Assembly: GCA_036677685.1 (NCBI GenBank)
Contig: JAVBWA010000015.1
Coordinates: 11,363 to 75,362, forward strand
Source of the DNA: JAQUBU01 sp036677685
Lineage (GTDB): Bacteria; Bacillota; Syntrophomonadia; Syntrophomonadales; Syntrophomonadaceae
Reading direction: 5' to 3'
Length of the DNA: 64,000 bases
Below are positions 16,811 through 25,082 of this stretch, piece after piece. The position numbers and the translations under genes were made by a program. The notes under the pieces are model-generated. The model did not search any database and was not told where the DNA came from. It was given only the letters and a program-made list of their open reading frames with translations. Each line of letters begins with the position of its first letter. Position 1 is the first letter of the stretch.

Positions 16811-16908
16811 CCCTGATAATGAGGTTAAATCTGAATTAAAGGGGTCAGGATAGACTATAACTATGCTTATCTTGTACCGCTTACTCTTATCAGGGTAAGC
16901 GGTTTTGT
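16811..16908 (+). promoter_or_regulatory. Possible structured element (E2) ending in an intrinsic terminator, upstream of hydG
   Basis: ccctgataa (16811-16819) can pair with ttatcaggg (16887-16895), while accgcttac (16876-16884) can pair with gtaagcggt (16895-16903) followed by ttttgt, a standard terminator. The long-range arm would occupy the terminator loop, so the two folds interfere. This is the layout of an attenuator, but it may simply terminate the upstream gene. Confidence 0.4.
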
Positions 16909-16917
16909 ATTCCGACC

Positions 16918-17052
16918 AAAACAGAAAGAGCAATGGGCACATTCCCCGAGGGTATGCCCGGGACCATAAAGCTGACAGGTATTACCATAAAAAGCGGTTG
17001 ATCAGTAGATGGAAGTAATAAAGGGGTGTGTCCCCTTACATTAAAAGGAGGT
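16918..17052 (+). repeat. Family B leader element, copy B4, upstream of hydG
   Basis: A full copy in plus orientation: gggcacattccccgagggtatgcccggg region, aagctgacaggta, then aaggggtgtgtcccctt hairpin (17021-17037) and cattaaaaggagg giving the hydG SD at 17045-17051. Confidence 0.85.
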
Positions 17053-17060
17053 TTTTTAAG

Positions 17061-18524
17061 ATGGAGGCAGCAGCTGTACAGAAGTGGGTGGACAATGTTA
17101 TTAAACCGGAACAGGTCGAAAAGTATTTGAAAAACGGCAAGGATTTCATTGACGAGGCTTATATCCAGGAAACCTTAATGAACAACAAACAACCGGAAAA
17201 GCAGCGTATTCGCGAAATAATGGCCAAGGCTCTGGAGCTTAACCGCCTGGAGCCGGAGGAAACCGCGGCTCTGCTTAATTGCCAGGAAGATGAATTATGG
17301 CAGGAAATGTATGACACCGGATTAAAGATTAAACAAAAAGTCTACGGCCGGCGTATTGTAACTTTTGCTCCCTTATATATCAGCAACTATTGTGTAAATC
17401 ATTGTGTTTATTGCGGTTTCAGAGAAGAAAACCATAAAAGTTTGCGCCGTCACCTGACCATGGATGAGATAGCTGATGAAATCCGGGCTCTGGTTTCCAA
17501 AGGTCATAAAAGATTGATCATGGATGCCGGTGAACATCCCATCTCCGATGTACATTATATTGCTGACGCATTAAAAACAATTTATTCAACCAAAGTTAAT
17601 AACGGCGAGATTCGCCGCGTTAATGTCAATATAGCTCCCATGTCGATTGAACACTTAAAAATTTTGCGCGATGTTGGCATTGGAACCTTCCAGGTCTTCC
17701 AGGAGACCTATCATCATCCTACTTATAAAAAAATGCATATTCGGGGTCTGAAAGCCGACTATGCCTGGCGCCTTTATTCATCCCACCGGGCTATGGAAGC
17801 CGGAGTGGATGATGTGGGGATAGGCGCGTTATTCGGTCTTTATGACTGGAAATTCGAAGTTATGGGACTGCTTCTGCACACCATTGACCTGGAAGCGCGG
17901 TTCGGCAATGTCGGGCCCCATACCATTTCCTTCCCTCGCCTGCAGCCGGCGGTAAACACTCCGTTTGTAGAAAAAGACCCTTATCTGGTAAGCGACGAGG
18001 CCTTCAAAAAACTGGTTACGGTTATTCGTCTTTCCGTACCCTATACCGGTATGATATTAACCGCCCGCGAAAGGGCTGAAATCAGGAATGATGTTATACA
18101 GGTTGGCTGTACGCAGTTGGATGCAGGTTCGAATGTGGGTATTGGGAGCTATAGCCAGGATGCTCTGGAACACAACCGACAGCAGTTTATCCTGGCCGAC
18201 AACCGCAGCCTGGACGAGGCTATCCGCGATATGGCTAAAATGGGTTATATTACTTCCTTCTGCACTGCTGATTATCGCTGCGGCCGTACCGGTGCCTGCT
18301 TTATGGGTATAGCCCAGAAAGGCAAGATTCATAACCTTTGTATGCCCAATGCCATTCTTACCTTCAAGGAATATCTATTGGACTATGCCAGTGATGAAAC
18401 CCGGGCCGCCGCCTCATATTTAATTGATCAGGAACTCTCCGCCCTGCCCAGTGAACAGGTCAAAGATACGGTCAGAGGAATGCTGGGCCGCATTGAAAAC
18501 GGTGAAAGAGATTTGTTCTTATAG
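17061..18524 (+). CDS. hydG: HydG-type radical SAM tyrosine lyase for [FeFe]-hydrogenase maturation, with an altered auxiliary-cluster motif
   Basis: 487 residues. HydG cleaves tyrosine to give the CO and CN ligands of the H-cluster. The radical SAM motif CVNHCVYC (Cys111, 115, 118) is intact, and FGLYDWKFEV, GPHTISFPR and QVGCTQLDAGSNVGIGSYS follow HydG closely to the C-terminal GERDLFL. In known HydG the C-terminal CX2CX22C binds a second cluster; here it reads C401-T-A-D404 and C427, so the middle ligand is Asp, with two extra cysteines nearby (Cys407, Cys413). ATG 17061 is chosen because the family B SD AAAGGAGG lies 9 bases upstream. It could be a HydG variant or a paralogue with changed chemistry. 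Confidence 0.88.
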   Translation: MEAAAVQKWVDNVIKPEQVEKYLKNGKDFIDEAYIQETLMNNKQPEKQRIREIMAKALELNRLEPEETAALLNCQEDELWQEMYDTGLKIKQKVYGRRIVTFAPLYISNYCVNHCVYCGFREENHKSLRRHLTMDEIADEIRALVSKGHKRLIMDAGEHPISDVHYIADALKTIYSTKVNNGEIRRVNVNIAPMSIEHLKILRDVGIGTFQVFQETYHHPTYKKMHIRGLKADYAWRLYSSHRAMEAGVDDVGIGALFGLYDWKFEVMGLLLHTIDLEARFGNVGPHTISFPRLQPAVNTPFVEKDPYLVSDEAFKKLVTVIRLSVPYTGMILTARERAEIRNDVIQVGCTQLDAGSNVGIGSYSQDALEHNRQQFILADNRSLDEAIRDMAKMGYITSFCTADYRCGRTGACFMGIAQKGKIHNLCMPNAILTFKEYLLDYASDETRAAASYLIDQELSALPSEQVKDTVRGMLGRIENGERDLFL

Positions 18525-18556
18525 AATATTTTCTTGCTATAGTGAGGTGATATTAA

Positions 18557-18874
18557 ATGCATGATTTAGGACATAAGTTTGCGGCCTGGCGTCAGGAAAA
18601 CCCAGGGGCGCCCCAGGAAGAATTCATTAAATATATGAACCAGGAATTGCTGGCTTCATATCCCGGTCTTATATTTCGCTGGTCAAAAATATATGGCAGC
18701 CGCTGGGCCTACTTATTAGGGAGCAGCGACGGAATTGCTTTTAATCCGGTTAAAATTGCATTAAACCATGATTATGGCATTTGTATTGACAACCCGGATA
18801 TCCTTATTAAAGGTGAATTGGATAAATTAATCTTCAATCTCAAGGAGTCTTTTATTAATGTCGTACATTGCTGA
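18557..18874 (+). CDS. Unrecognised small protein encoded between hydG and hydE
   Basis: 105 residues, no membrane helix, two cysteines (Cys78 and the C-terminal Cys). It begins MHDLGHKFAAWRQENPGAPQ and has an aromatic centre (PGLIFRWSKIYGSRWAYLLG). The end of the sequence, KLIFNLKESFINVVHC, overlaps the hydE start by 17 bases in another frame, which implies translational coupling. A gaggtg SD sits 7 bases before the ATG. I do not recognise the family. Position inside the maturation operon suggests a role in H-cluster assembly, but this is inference. Confidence 0.7.
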   Translation: MHDLGHKFAAWRQENPGAPQEEFIKYMNQELLASYPGLIFRWSKIYGSRWAYLLGSSDGIAFNPVKIALNHDYGICIDNPDILIKGELDKLIFNLKESFINVVHC

Positions 18875-19943
18875 ACAAAAATTACTGAATATTTTACAAA
18901 ACACCGCTGAAGATGAATTGCAGGATTTGCTTGAGCAGGCTTTCAGGTGTCGTATTGAGAACCTGCATAATGCAGTTTACTTGCGGGGGTTGATTGAATT
19001 CTCCAACTATTGCAACAGCAATTGTTTTTATTGTGGAATAAGAAAAGACAACAAAGGAATTGATCGTTATCATTTGCCGGCTGAGGAGATAATCGCCATT
19101 GCCATGGAAGCCTATAAGCAGGGTTTTCATTCCCTGGCTCTGCAAAGCGGCGAGCTTGCGGATGGCCGTGAAGTCGACTTTATTGCCGGAGTGGTAAGCA
19201 GAATAAAGGAGTTAAGCATAACCGGAAGTTACGGGAGTATGGGCATTACCTTGAGTGTTGGCGAACTCACCTACCAGCAATACCTCAAGCTGTGGGAAGC
19301 CGGAGCCCATCGTTATTTACTGCGTATTGAGACATCTGATGAAACCTTATTTAAAAAGATTCATCCTCCCCGGCAGAGTTTCAAACAGCGCCTGGAATGT
19401 TTGGATGCATTAAAAGAAATAGGCTTCCAGGTGGGAACCGGAGTGATGATCGGCTTGCCGGGACAAAGCTATGAGCATCTGGTCAAGGATCTGCAGTTTT
19501 TCCAGGAACGGGATATTGATATGCTGGGGATGGGACCTTATATAGCTCATCCATCTACTCCCCTTTTTAAAATAAAAACTGGATATAGTTTTGACCCTTA
19601 TTTAACCAGCGTTAAGATGATGGCTCTGGCACGTTTAATGATGCCGGATATAAATATGGTAGCTTCCACAGCCTTACAGAGTCTTCATCCCGACGGACTT
19701 AAAATGGCTTTGCGAGCAGGCGCAAATATAATTATGCCGGTTTTGACTCCCGAAGCCAATCGCCCGGATTACAATCTTTACGCCAATAAGCAGTACAAAA
19801 GCATTGATAAGCTCAGTCAAGAAATTTACAGCAGCGGCCTGGAGCTTAACTACTGGAAATGGGGAGATTCTCTTCATTATTATAAACGGAAAGGGTTGAT
19901 ATCCCCACCGCCTCCCGCATCTGTAAATACTGGTTCTGCATGA
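18858..19943 (+). CDS. hydE: HydE radical SAM maturase of [FeFe]-hydrogenase
   Basis: 361 residues. The radical SAM motif CNSNCFYC gives Cys52, Cys56 and Cys59. LIEFSNYC, LQSGEL, GVMIGLPGQSYEHLVKDL, DMLGMGPYIAHP and STALQSLHPDGLKMALRAGANIIMP follow the HydE family throughout. HydE converts the HydG iron-CO-CN synthon toward the diiron subsite. A aaggag SD lies inside the overlapping upstream gene. The GTPase scaffold HydF is not in this window and must lie elsewhere. The stop is 13 bases before family A copy A4. Confidence 0.92.
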   Translation: MSYIAEQKLLNILQNTAEDELQDLLEQAFRCRIENLHNAVYLRGLIEFSNYCNSNCFYCGIRKDNKGIDRYHLPAEEIIAIAMEAYKQGFHSLALQSGELADGREVDFIAGVVSRIKELSITGSYGSMGITLSVGELTYQQYLKLWEAGAHRYLLRIETSDETLFKKIHPPRQSFKQRLECLDALKEIGFQVGTGVMIGLPGQSYEHLVKDLQFFQERDIDMLGMGPYIAHPSTPLFKIKTGYSFDPYLTSVKMMALARLMMPDINMVASTALQSLHPDGLKMALRAGANIIMPVLTPEANRPDYNLYANKQYKSIDKLSQEIYSSGLELNYWKWGDSLHYYKRKGLISPPPPASVNTGSA

Positions 19944-19956
19944 AAAGCACAGGTAT

Positions 19957-20148
19957 ATTACGAGGCGAAAAGATGCCCCCGCTTCTATAAGCGGCTGGGT
20001 TCCTGTTAATAAAACAGGCGGTTGGCCCTGATTTCCCCCGCCTCCTTGCAGCGGTGTGTTGCCCCCTACGGGGACCACTTATATTGATTCCCTTTGGGAA
20101 TGATTAAATTGTGAAGAAACTGCTCTACAGTTTCCGCGGGTGCTTAAA
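19957..20148 (-). repeat. Family A repeat, copy A4 (near full length)
   Basis: Reverse orientation, attacgaggcgaaaagatg at left to gtgcttaaa at right, with the ccccctacggggaccac, attccctttgggaat and gaaactgctctacagtttc hairpins all present. Confidence 0.85.
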
Positions 20149-20643
20149 ACGCAAAGGCTGATAACTCCAGAACTGCCCTCTTCCCTGTCAATACTTAATA
20201 TGAAATAAAAGCATAGAAATATATCAAAAAGTGCCATACTCTATAAAAGGGATAGGGCACTTTTGTTTTATTTGTATGCTATTAATATATTGCAACAAAG
20301 TCATATGGAACCATTACTTACTGAATTAACCATGGCAAAATCGGGATTATATTTTTCATTAAATGAAGCCATTTTTTGTATTTTGCCATCTAAAAACTAG
20401 ATGCAATTAAATAGAGCTTATGTAATAATAATGGGAGAAATGTGAGCATGTAAGTTCAAAATATTTAATATTTTGAATTAAATTACGAAAGTATTTAAAA
20501 TTCTTTTTATACAGGTGTTTTTGGCCGTTTTTAAACATTTGTTATTTTATTTTAATATACTATCTTATCCATAAGTACAAGCTGGAAACTATCAATTATA
20601 GTTTCTGGATGTAATTTTTCGTAAGGAAGGAGGGGTAATGTAA
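20149..20643. other. Gap between repeat A4 and the hydCBA operon
   Basis: It holds a terminator-like hairpin (20227-20264) and then about 370 bases of AT-rich sequence that must include the hydCBA promoter. No confident promoter or Rex-type site could be assigned. Confidence 0.4.
20227..20270. terminator. Terminator-like hairpin after hydE/repeat A4
   Basis: AAAAGTGCC (20227-20235) pairs with GGCACTTTT (20256-20264) and is followed by gtttta on the plus strand; A-rich sequence on the left would serve the minus strand. Confidence 0.65.
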
Positions 20644-21087
20644 ATGGGTTATACGGATATTATTGCCAGGTATTCGGACAAGCCAGGTGGATTAATTGAA
20701 GCTTTTCACGCTGTTCAAAAAGAATTAAGCTACCTACCTGAAGAAGTTATCGTGGAAGCTGCCCGGATTTTCAACGTGCCTGTTGCTCAGGCCTACGGAG
20801 TAGCCAGTTTTTATTCCATGTTTTCCACCAAAGCCAGGGGTAAGAACATTATTAGAATTTGTGAAAGTGCTCCCTGTCACGTTGCTGGCGCCGCAGAAGT
20901 CCTCGCTGCTATTGAAGCTGAACTGGGTATCAAAGCGGGAGAATCTACTGCAGATGGTTCTTTTGCCTTGGAACTCACCGAGTGTGTCGGGCAGTGCCAG
21001 GCTACACCGGTAATCACCATCAACGGTAAGGCTTATCTGGATGTAAATCCCGCCAAGGTCAAGGACATTTTAGCTGAATACAAGTAA
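20644..21087 (+). CDS. hydC: NADH-linked [FeFe]-hydrogenase gamma subunit (NuoE-like)
   Basis: 147 residues of the thioredoxin-like [2Fe-2S] family related to NuoE. The four cluster ligands are visible as CESAPC and CVGQC. The N-terminal helical part (AFHAVQKELSYLPEEVI, VASFYSMF) is typical. It shuttles electrons between the flavin subunit and the catalytic subunit of the trimeric enzyme. ATG 20644 follows ggagggg with 8 bases between. First gene of hydC-hydB-hydA. Confidence 0.92.
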   Translation: MGYTDIIARYSDKPGGLIEAFHAVQKELSYLPEEVIVEAARIFNVPVAQAYGVASFYSMFSTKARGKNIIRICESAPCHVAGAAEVLAAIEAELGIKAGESTADGSFALELTECVGQCQATPVITINGKAYLDVNPAKVKDILAEYK

Positions 21088-21144
21088 CATGAGATTTCGA
21101 TTATATTATAATGTTCAATTACTCTCGGAAAGGAGGACATATTG

Positions 21145-22368
21145 ATGGCCGAAGAAATGCGTATTGTACTGCGTAACTACGGCAAAATTGACCCGCTCAA
21201 AATCGAAGACTATTTGGCGCAAGGCGGGTATAAAGCTTTGGAGAAAGCACGTAGTATGGGTCAAGCAGCGCTGATAGACGATGTTAAGAAGTCAAATTTG
21301 AGAGGCCGTGGAGGAGCCGGTTTTAATTGCGGAATGAAATGGTCGTTTGCCAATTCGGCAAAAGCCGATCAGAAATATGTCATCTGCAATGCTGATGAAG
21401 GCGAACCCGGAACTTACAAAGACCGTCTGATAATGGAAAATGATCCTCAATCACTGCTCGAAGGCATGGCAATTTGCGCTTATGCGATCGGAGCCACCAA
21501 AGGATATATTTACTGTCGTGGTGAATATCCTCAGGTTATCGAAATCCTCAATAAGGCTATAGACCAGGCAAAAGCCAAAGGACTATTAGGAGACTTTGAT
21601 ATTGAGGTACGCAGCGGAGCCGGAGCTTATGTTTGCGGCGAAGAGACTGCACTTATTGAATCAATCGAGGGCAGCCGCGGCGAGCCCCGTTTTAAACCCC
21701 CCTTCCCGCCCGTTCAGGGATTATGGGCTAAACCGACTATCGTCAACAATGTTGAAACTTTTGCCAACATTCCGGTTATTGTTGACAAAGGCGGTGCATG
21801 GTATGCAGGAATAGGGAATCCCCAATATCCAGGCACCAAAGTATTTACCCTTACCGGTGATGTAAACAACCGGACTTTCTTTGAGGTGCCGACCGATACG
21901 ACTATAAGATCTCTGGTATTTAAGTTCGGCGGTGGAATTCGCGGCGGCAAGAACTTTAAAGCTGTACAAATCGGCGGAACTTCAGGAGCTTTCATTCCCG
22001 AATCCCTGTTGGACACTCAGGTAGCCTTTGACGCTATGTCAGCTATCGGTGCTACCCTGGGCTCAGGAGCCACTTTTGTTCTTGATGAAACCCGTGATCT
22101 GGTTGATGTTTCCACCAGAATTGCTAAATTCTTTGAACATGAATCCTGCGGCAAATGCGCTCCCTGCAGGGAAGGTACTGCCCGCATGCATGAACTGATG
22201 GAAAAACTTAATGAAGGCCATGGTTCGAGTAAAGATGTTGCCCTGCTGGAGAAATTGGGCCGGGTAATGTCCTATTCTTGTCTCTGCGGATTGGGTCAGG
22301 CTGCTCCTGCCCCGGTTTTAACCACTATTAAGCATTTTCCAGCCGACTATAATGCTAAATTAATGTAG
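21145..22368 (+). CDS. hydB: NADH-linked [FeFe]-hydrogenase beta subunit (NuoF-like)
   Basis: 407 residues, the FMN- and NADH-binding subunit. Motifs are LRGRGGAGFNCGMKW, CNADEGEPGTYKDR (FMN/NADH), CGEETALIESIEG and the cluster site ESCGKCAPCREG with a fourth Cys in SCLCGLG. It lacks both the N-terminal [2Fe-2S] thioredoxin-like domain and the C-terminal two-cluster ferredoxin domain found in long HydB proteins of ferredoxin-dependent bifurcating enzymes. A short HydB is reported for the ferredoxin-independent NADH hydrogenase of Syntrophomonas wolfei. ATG 21145 is preferred to TTG 21142 by SD spacing. Confidence 0.92.
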   Translation: MAEEMRIVLRNYGKIDPLKIEDYLAQGGYKALEKARSMGQAALIDDVKKSNLRGRGGAGFNCGMKWSFANSAKADQKYVICNADEGEPGTYKDRLIMENDPQSLLEGMAICAYAIGATKGYIYCRGEYPQVIEILNKAIDQAKAKGLLGDFDIEVRSGAGAYVCGEETALIESIEGSRGEPRFKPPFPPVQGLWAKPTIVNNVETFANIPVIVDKGGAWYAGIGNPQYPGTKVFTLTGDVNNRTFFEVPTDTTIRSLVFKFGGGIRGGKNFKAVQIGGTSGAFIPESLLDTQVAFDAMSAIGATLGSGATFVLDETRDLVDVSTRIAKFFEHESCGKCAPCREGTARMHELMEKLNEGHGSSKDVALLEKLGRVMSYSCLCGLGQAAPAPVLTTIKHFPADYNAKLM

Positions 22369-22396
22369 GAAAGAGCAAAAGGAGGGAATAAAATAA

Positions 22397-24121
22397 ATGG
22401 TTAATATAACTATAGACGGAATCAAAACGTCCGTTCCCGAAGGCTCAACTATCCTGCAGGCAGCAAAAGAAGTCGGTGTTTCAATTCCTACACTATGTTA
22501 TCATCCCGACCAGTCAGTTAAAGCCAACTGCCGGGTATGTGTATGTGAAGTTGAAGGAAATAGACTTCTACAGGCCGCCTGTGCCATACCGGTCTTCGAA
22601 GGAATGGTAGTAAAAACCCGGACCCCAAAAGTCCTGGAAGCAAGAAAAACCATATTGGAACTGATTCTGGCCAATCATCCCCAGGATTGTTTGAACTGCA
22701 TCCGCAACGGTAATTGCGAACTGCAGTCTCTGGCTGAAGAATATGTTATCCGTGACAATCCGTTTGAATACAAGGTGCGCGGTTTTGAAAAAGATTTTTC
22801 AACCCCTTCCCTGTTCAGGGACCCCGACAAGTGCGTTCTGTGCCGCCGCTGCATTGAGGCCTGTTCCGTAATCCAGAGCGTAAATGCGCTGGGTCTGGAA
22901 AATCGCGGCTGCCACTCCATGGTAGTTCCGACTCTGGGCAAGGACCTCATCGACAGTCCCTGCATCATGTGCGGTCAGTGCATTCATGCCTGCCCGGTTG
23001 GCGCTATCGGTGAGAATGAGCAAATTGATGAGTTCCTGGCTGCTTTAGCCGATCCCAACAAAGTTGTAGTAACTCAGATTGCTCCTGCGGTCAGAGTTGC
23101 CATCGCTGAGGAAATCGGCATGAAAACCGGTGATCTTCCCATGGACGTGTTTGTTCAGGGCTTAAGACAAATCGGCTTTGACTATGTTCTGCATACCAAT
23201 TTCACTGCCGACCTGACTATCCTGGAAGAAGGCAACGAGCTGTTGAAGAGGCTGAAAGAAGGCGGAACCCTGCCTATGTTCACTTCCTGCAGCCCGGGTT
23301 GGATTAATTTCTGCGAAACCTTCTATCCTGATTTATTAAACAACCTGTCTACATGTAAATCACCCCAACAGATGTTTGGCTCGCTGGCCAAGACCTACTG
23401 GGCTGACAAGATGGGTATCGACCCTGCCAATGTATATTCCGTATCGATCATGCCCTGTGTAGCCAAGAAATTTGAGGCATCCCGCCCCGAAATGTGCAGC
23501 AGCGGCTATCGCGATGTGGACCTGGTATTAACCACCAGAGAAATCGGGCGTCTGTTTAGAATGGGCGGGCTGGACTTCAGCAAACTGCCGGGCTCCAATT
23601 TTGATCCCTGGATGGGCAAGTACACCGGTGCGGCAGTTATCTTCGGAGCCTCCGGCGGAGTTATGGAAGCCGCTCTCCGTACCGTGTACGAAGTGGTAAC
23701 CGGCAACACTCTTGAAGATGTTAACTTTACAGTTACCCGCGGAATTACCGGTATCAAAGAAGCCGAAGTGGATCTTAATGGGACTGTGGTGAAAGTAGCT
23801 ATCGCCAATGGCCTTGCGAATGCCCGCAAGCTTATGGACCAGGTAAGAGCCGGTGAGTCCCCCTACCACTTTATAGAAATCATGGCCTGCCCCGGCGGCT
23901 GCATCGGCGGCGGCGGACAGCCGATAACCAAAGCCAATGTCAAACGTGTTGAGCGTATTGATGCGATTTATGTGGAAGATGAAGCCTGCGAAATGCGGAA
24001 ATCCCATATCAATCCTGAGGTTACCGCGATTTACGAAGACTTCCTGCATGAGCCCCTGGGACACAAATCCCATGAACTCCTGCATACCCACTATCACAAC
24101 AAAAACAAAAAGTTCCTGTAA
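22397..24121 (+). CDS. hydA: [FeFe]-hydrogenase catalytic subunit
   Basis: 574 residues. Domains in order: [2Fe-2S] ferredoxin (Cys34, 45, 48, 62), His-Cys3 [4Fe-4S] (His94, Cys98, 101, 107), two [4Fe-4S] sites (Cys146-156 and Cys189-199), the H-cluster domain, and a small-subunit-like tail from about 525. H-cluster motifs are TSCSPGW (L1, Cys298), MPCVAKKFE (L2, Cys354) and MACPGGCIGGGGQP (L3, Cys498, Cys502). L1 has Ser where TSCCP enzymes have a second Cys. The enzyme should reduce protons with electrons from NADH through HydB/HydC, a cytoplasmic H2 outlet for syntrophic growth. A terminator follows. Confidence 0.95.
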   Translation: MVNITIDGIKTSVPEGSTILQAAKEVGVSIPTLCYHPDQSVKANCRVCVCEVEGNRLLQAACAIPVFEGMVVKTRTPKVLEARKTILELILANHPQDCLNCIRNGNCELQSLAEEYVIRDNPFEYKVRGFEKDFSTPSLFRDPDKCVLCRRCIEACSVIQSVNALGLENRGCHSMVVPTLGKDLIDSPCIMCGQCIHACPVGAIGENEQIDEFLAALADPNKVVVTQIAPAVRVAIAEEIGMKTGDLPMDVFVQGLRQIGFDYVLHTNFTADLTILEEGNELLKRLKEGGTLPMFTSCSPGWINFCETFYPDLLNNLSTCKSPQQMFGSLAKTYWADKMGIDPANVYSVSIMPCVAKKFEASRPEMCSSGYRDVDLVLTTREIGRLFRMGGLDFSKLPGSNFDPWMGKYTGAAVIFGASGGVMEAALRTVYEVVTGNTLEDVNFTVTRGITGIKEAEVDLNGTVVKVAIANGLANARKLMDQVRAGESPYHFIEIMACPGGCIGGGGQPITKANVKRVERIDAIYVEDEACEMRKSHINPEVTAIYEDFLHEPLGHKSHELLHTHYHNKNKKFL

Positions 24122-24146
24122 GCACTGGCAATTAGTCAAAACAAAT

Positions 24147-24186
24147 AAAAGAGCTTATTCCGGCAACGGGATAAGCTCTTTTTATA
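24147..24186 (+). terminator. Terminator after hydA
   Basis: AAAGAGCTTAT..CC pairs with GG..ATAAGCTCTTT around cggcaac and runs into tttatattta. It closes the hydCBA operon. Confidence 0.85.
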
Positions 24187-24421
24187 TTTATTTTCCGTAA
24201 ACAATTAATATTGCTCCTTACAGGATTAATGCAAGTCATTATATACTTTTAGAGAAAAGACTACCATCCTAACAAAACTCATTTTTTTCATGCGTCCGCT
24301 ATAGACGGCCCCGTCAATAACAGCCCGCGCTCCTTCCAAGGTATGTAATCATAATACATAGTCACATTATTCTTTTATTGCCAGTATTATGTACCAAGAT
24401 TAAGGAAAGGAGTTGATTAAT

Positions 24422-24988
24422 GTGCCGACCTTTATTTATTTTACGCCTGAAAAAGATGCTTATATTTCGCAATACTATGCAAACAGCAATTTTGGAGATG
24501 TACCCTATCTATACACCAACCGGTATAAAAGTGCTACGGATGAATACCAATCCCTTGTGAAATTTGATCTCTGCAGCCTGGGATGCAACCAGGTGCCTCC
24601 AAATAGTGATCTGGATCCCAACCAGCTTTTTCTGCATATTTACCGGAATGAAATACCATCCTGTACCAGACTCTATGCTTACCGGATTGTGCATAACTGG
24701 CAAGAACTTCAGGTAACTTGGAATACAAAACCATTGGTAGACTATAATTATCCCGTCGGCTATGTAGATATCCCCGCAGGATACTTTGGTCAAGTTACTA
24801 TGGACCTTGATCCTTTTGTAATTCAAAGCTGGTATAATGGCTACTATCAGAATAATGGCTTATTGTTAAAATGCGATGAACCGTGTAACAGCCTGATAGG
24901 ATTTTACAGCAGGGAATTCAGCAATCCTGATCTCTGGCCCAAATTATGGGTGTGTTATAATCTGAACTGCTGCGTTGAACCTGACTAA
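24422..24988 (+). CDS. DNRLRE-domain (CBM96-like) protein
   Basis: 188 residues. The beginning (YFTPEKDAYISQYYANSNFGD) and the middle (SLVKFDL, RIVHNWQELQVTWNTKPL, VTMDLDPFVIQSWYNG, NNGLLLK) match the DNRLRE domain, a beta-sandwich found in surface and carbohydrate-binding proteins of Bacillota. No signal peptide is visible, which is odd for a surface domain; similar stand-alone proteins occur in spore formers. GTG 24422 is chosen because aaaggag lies 9 bases upstream; a TTG at 24413 abuts the SD. It has its own terminator and stands alone. Confidence 0.75.
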   Translation: MPTFIYFTPEKDAYISQYYANSNFGDVPYLYTNRYKSATDEYQSLVKFDLCSLGCNQVPPNSDLDPNQLFLHIYRNEIPSCTRLYAYRIVHNWQELQVTWNTKPLVDYNYPVGYVDIPAGYFGQVTMDLDPFVIQSWYNGYYQNNGLLLKCDEPCNSLIGFYSREFSNPDLWPKLWVCYNLNCCVEPD

Positions 24989-24999
24989 ATGAACTCAAC

Positions 25000-25037
25000 A
25001 ACTACACCGGGGACAATCCCCGGTGTAGTCAGCTTTT
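25000..25037. terminator. Terminator between the DNRLRE gene and tcdA
   Basis: ACTACACCGGGG pairs with CCCCGGTGTAGT around acaat, followed by cagctttta. The flanking genes converge. Confidence 0.85.
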
Positions 25038-25082
25038 ATAATAAAGTTGTATTTATAGAGTCATTACCTGGCAGAAATCAAA

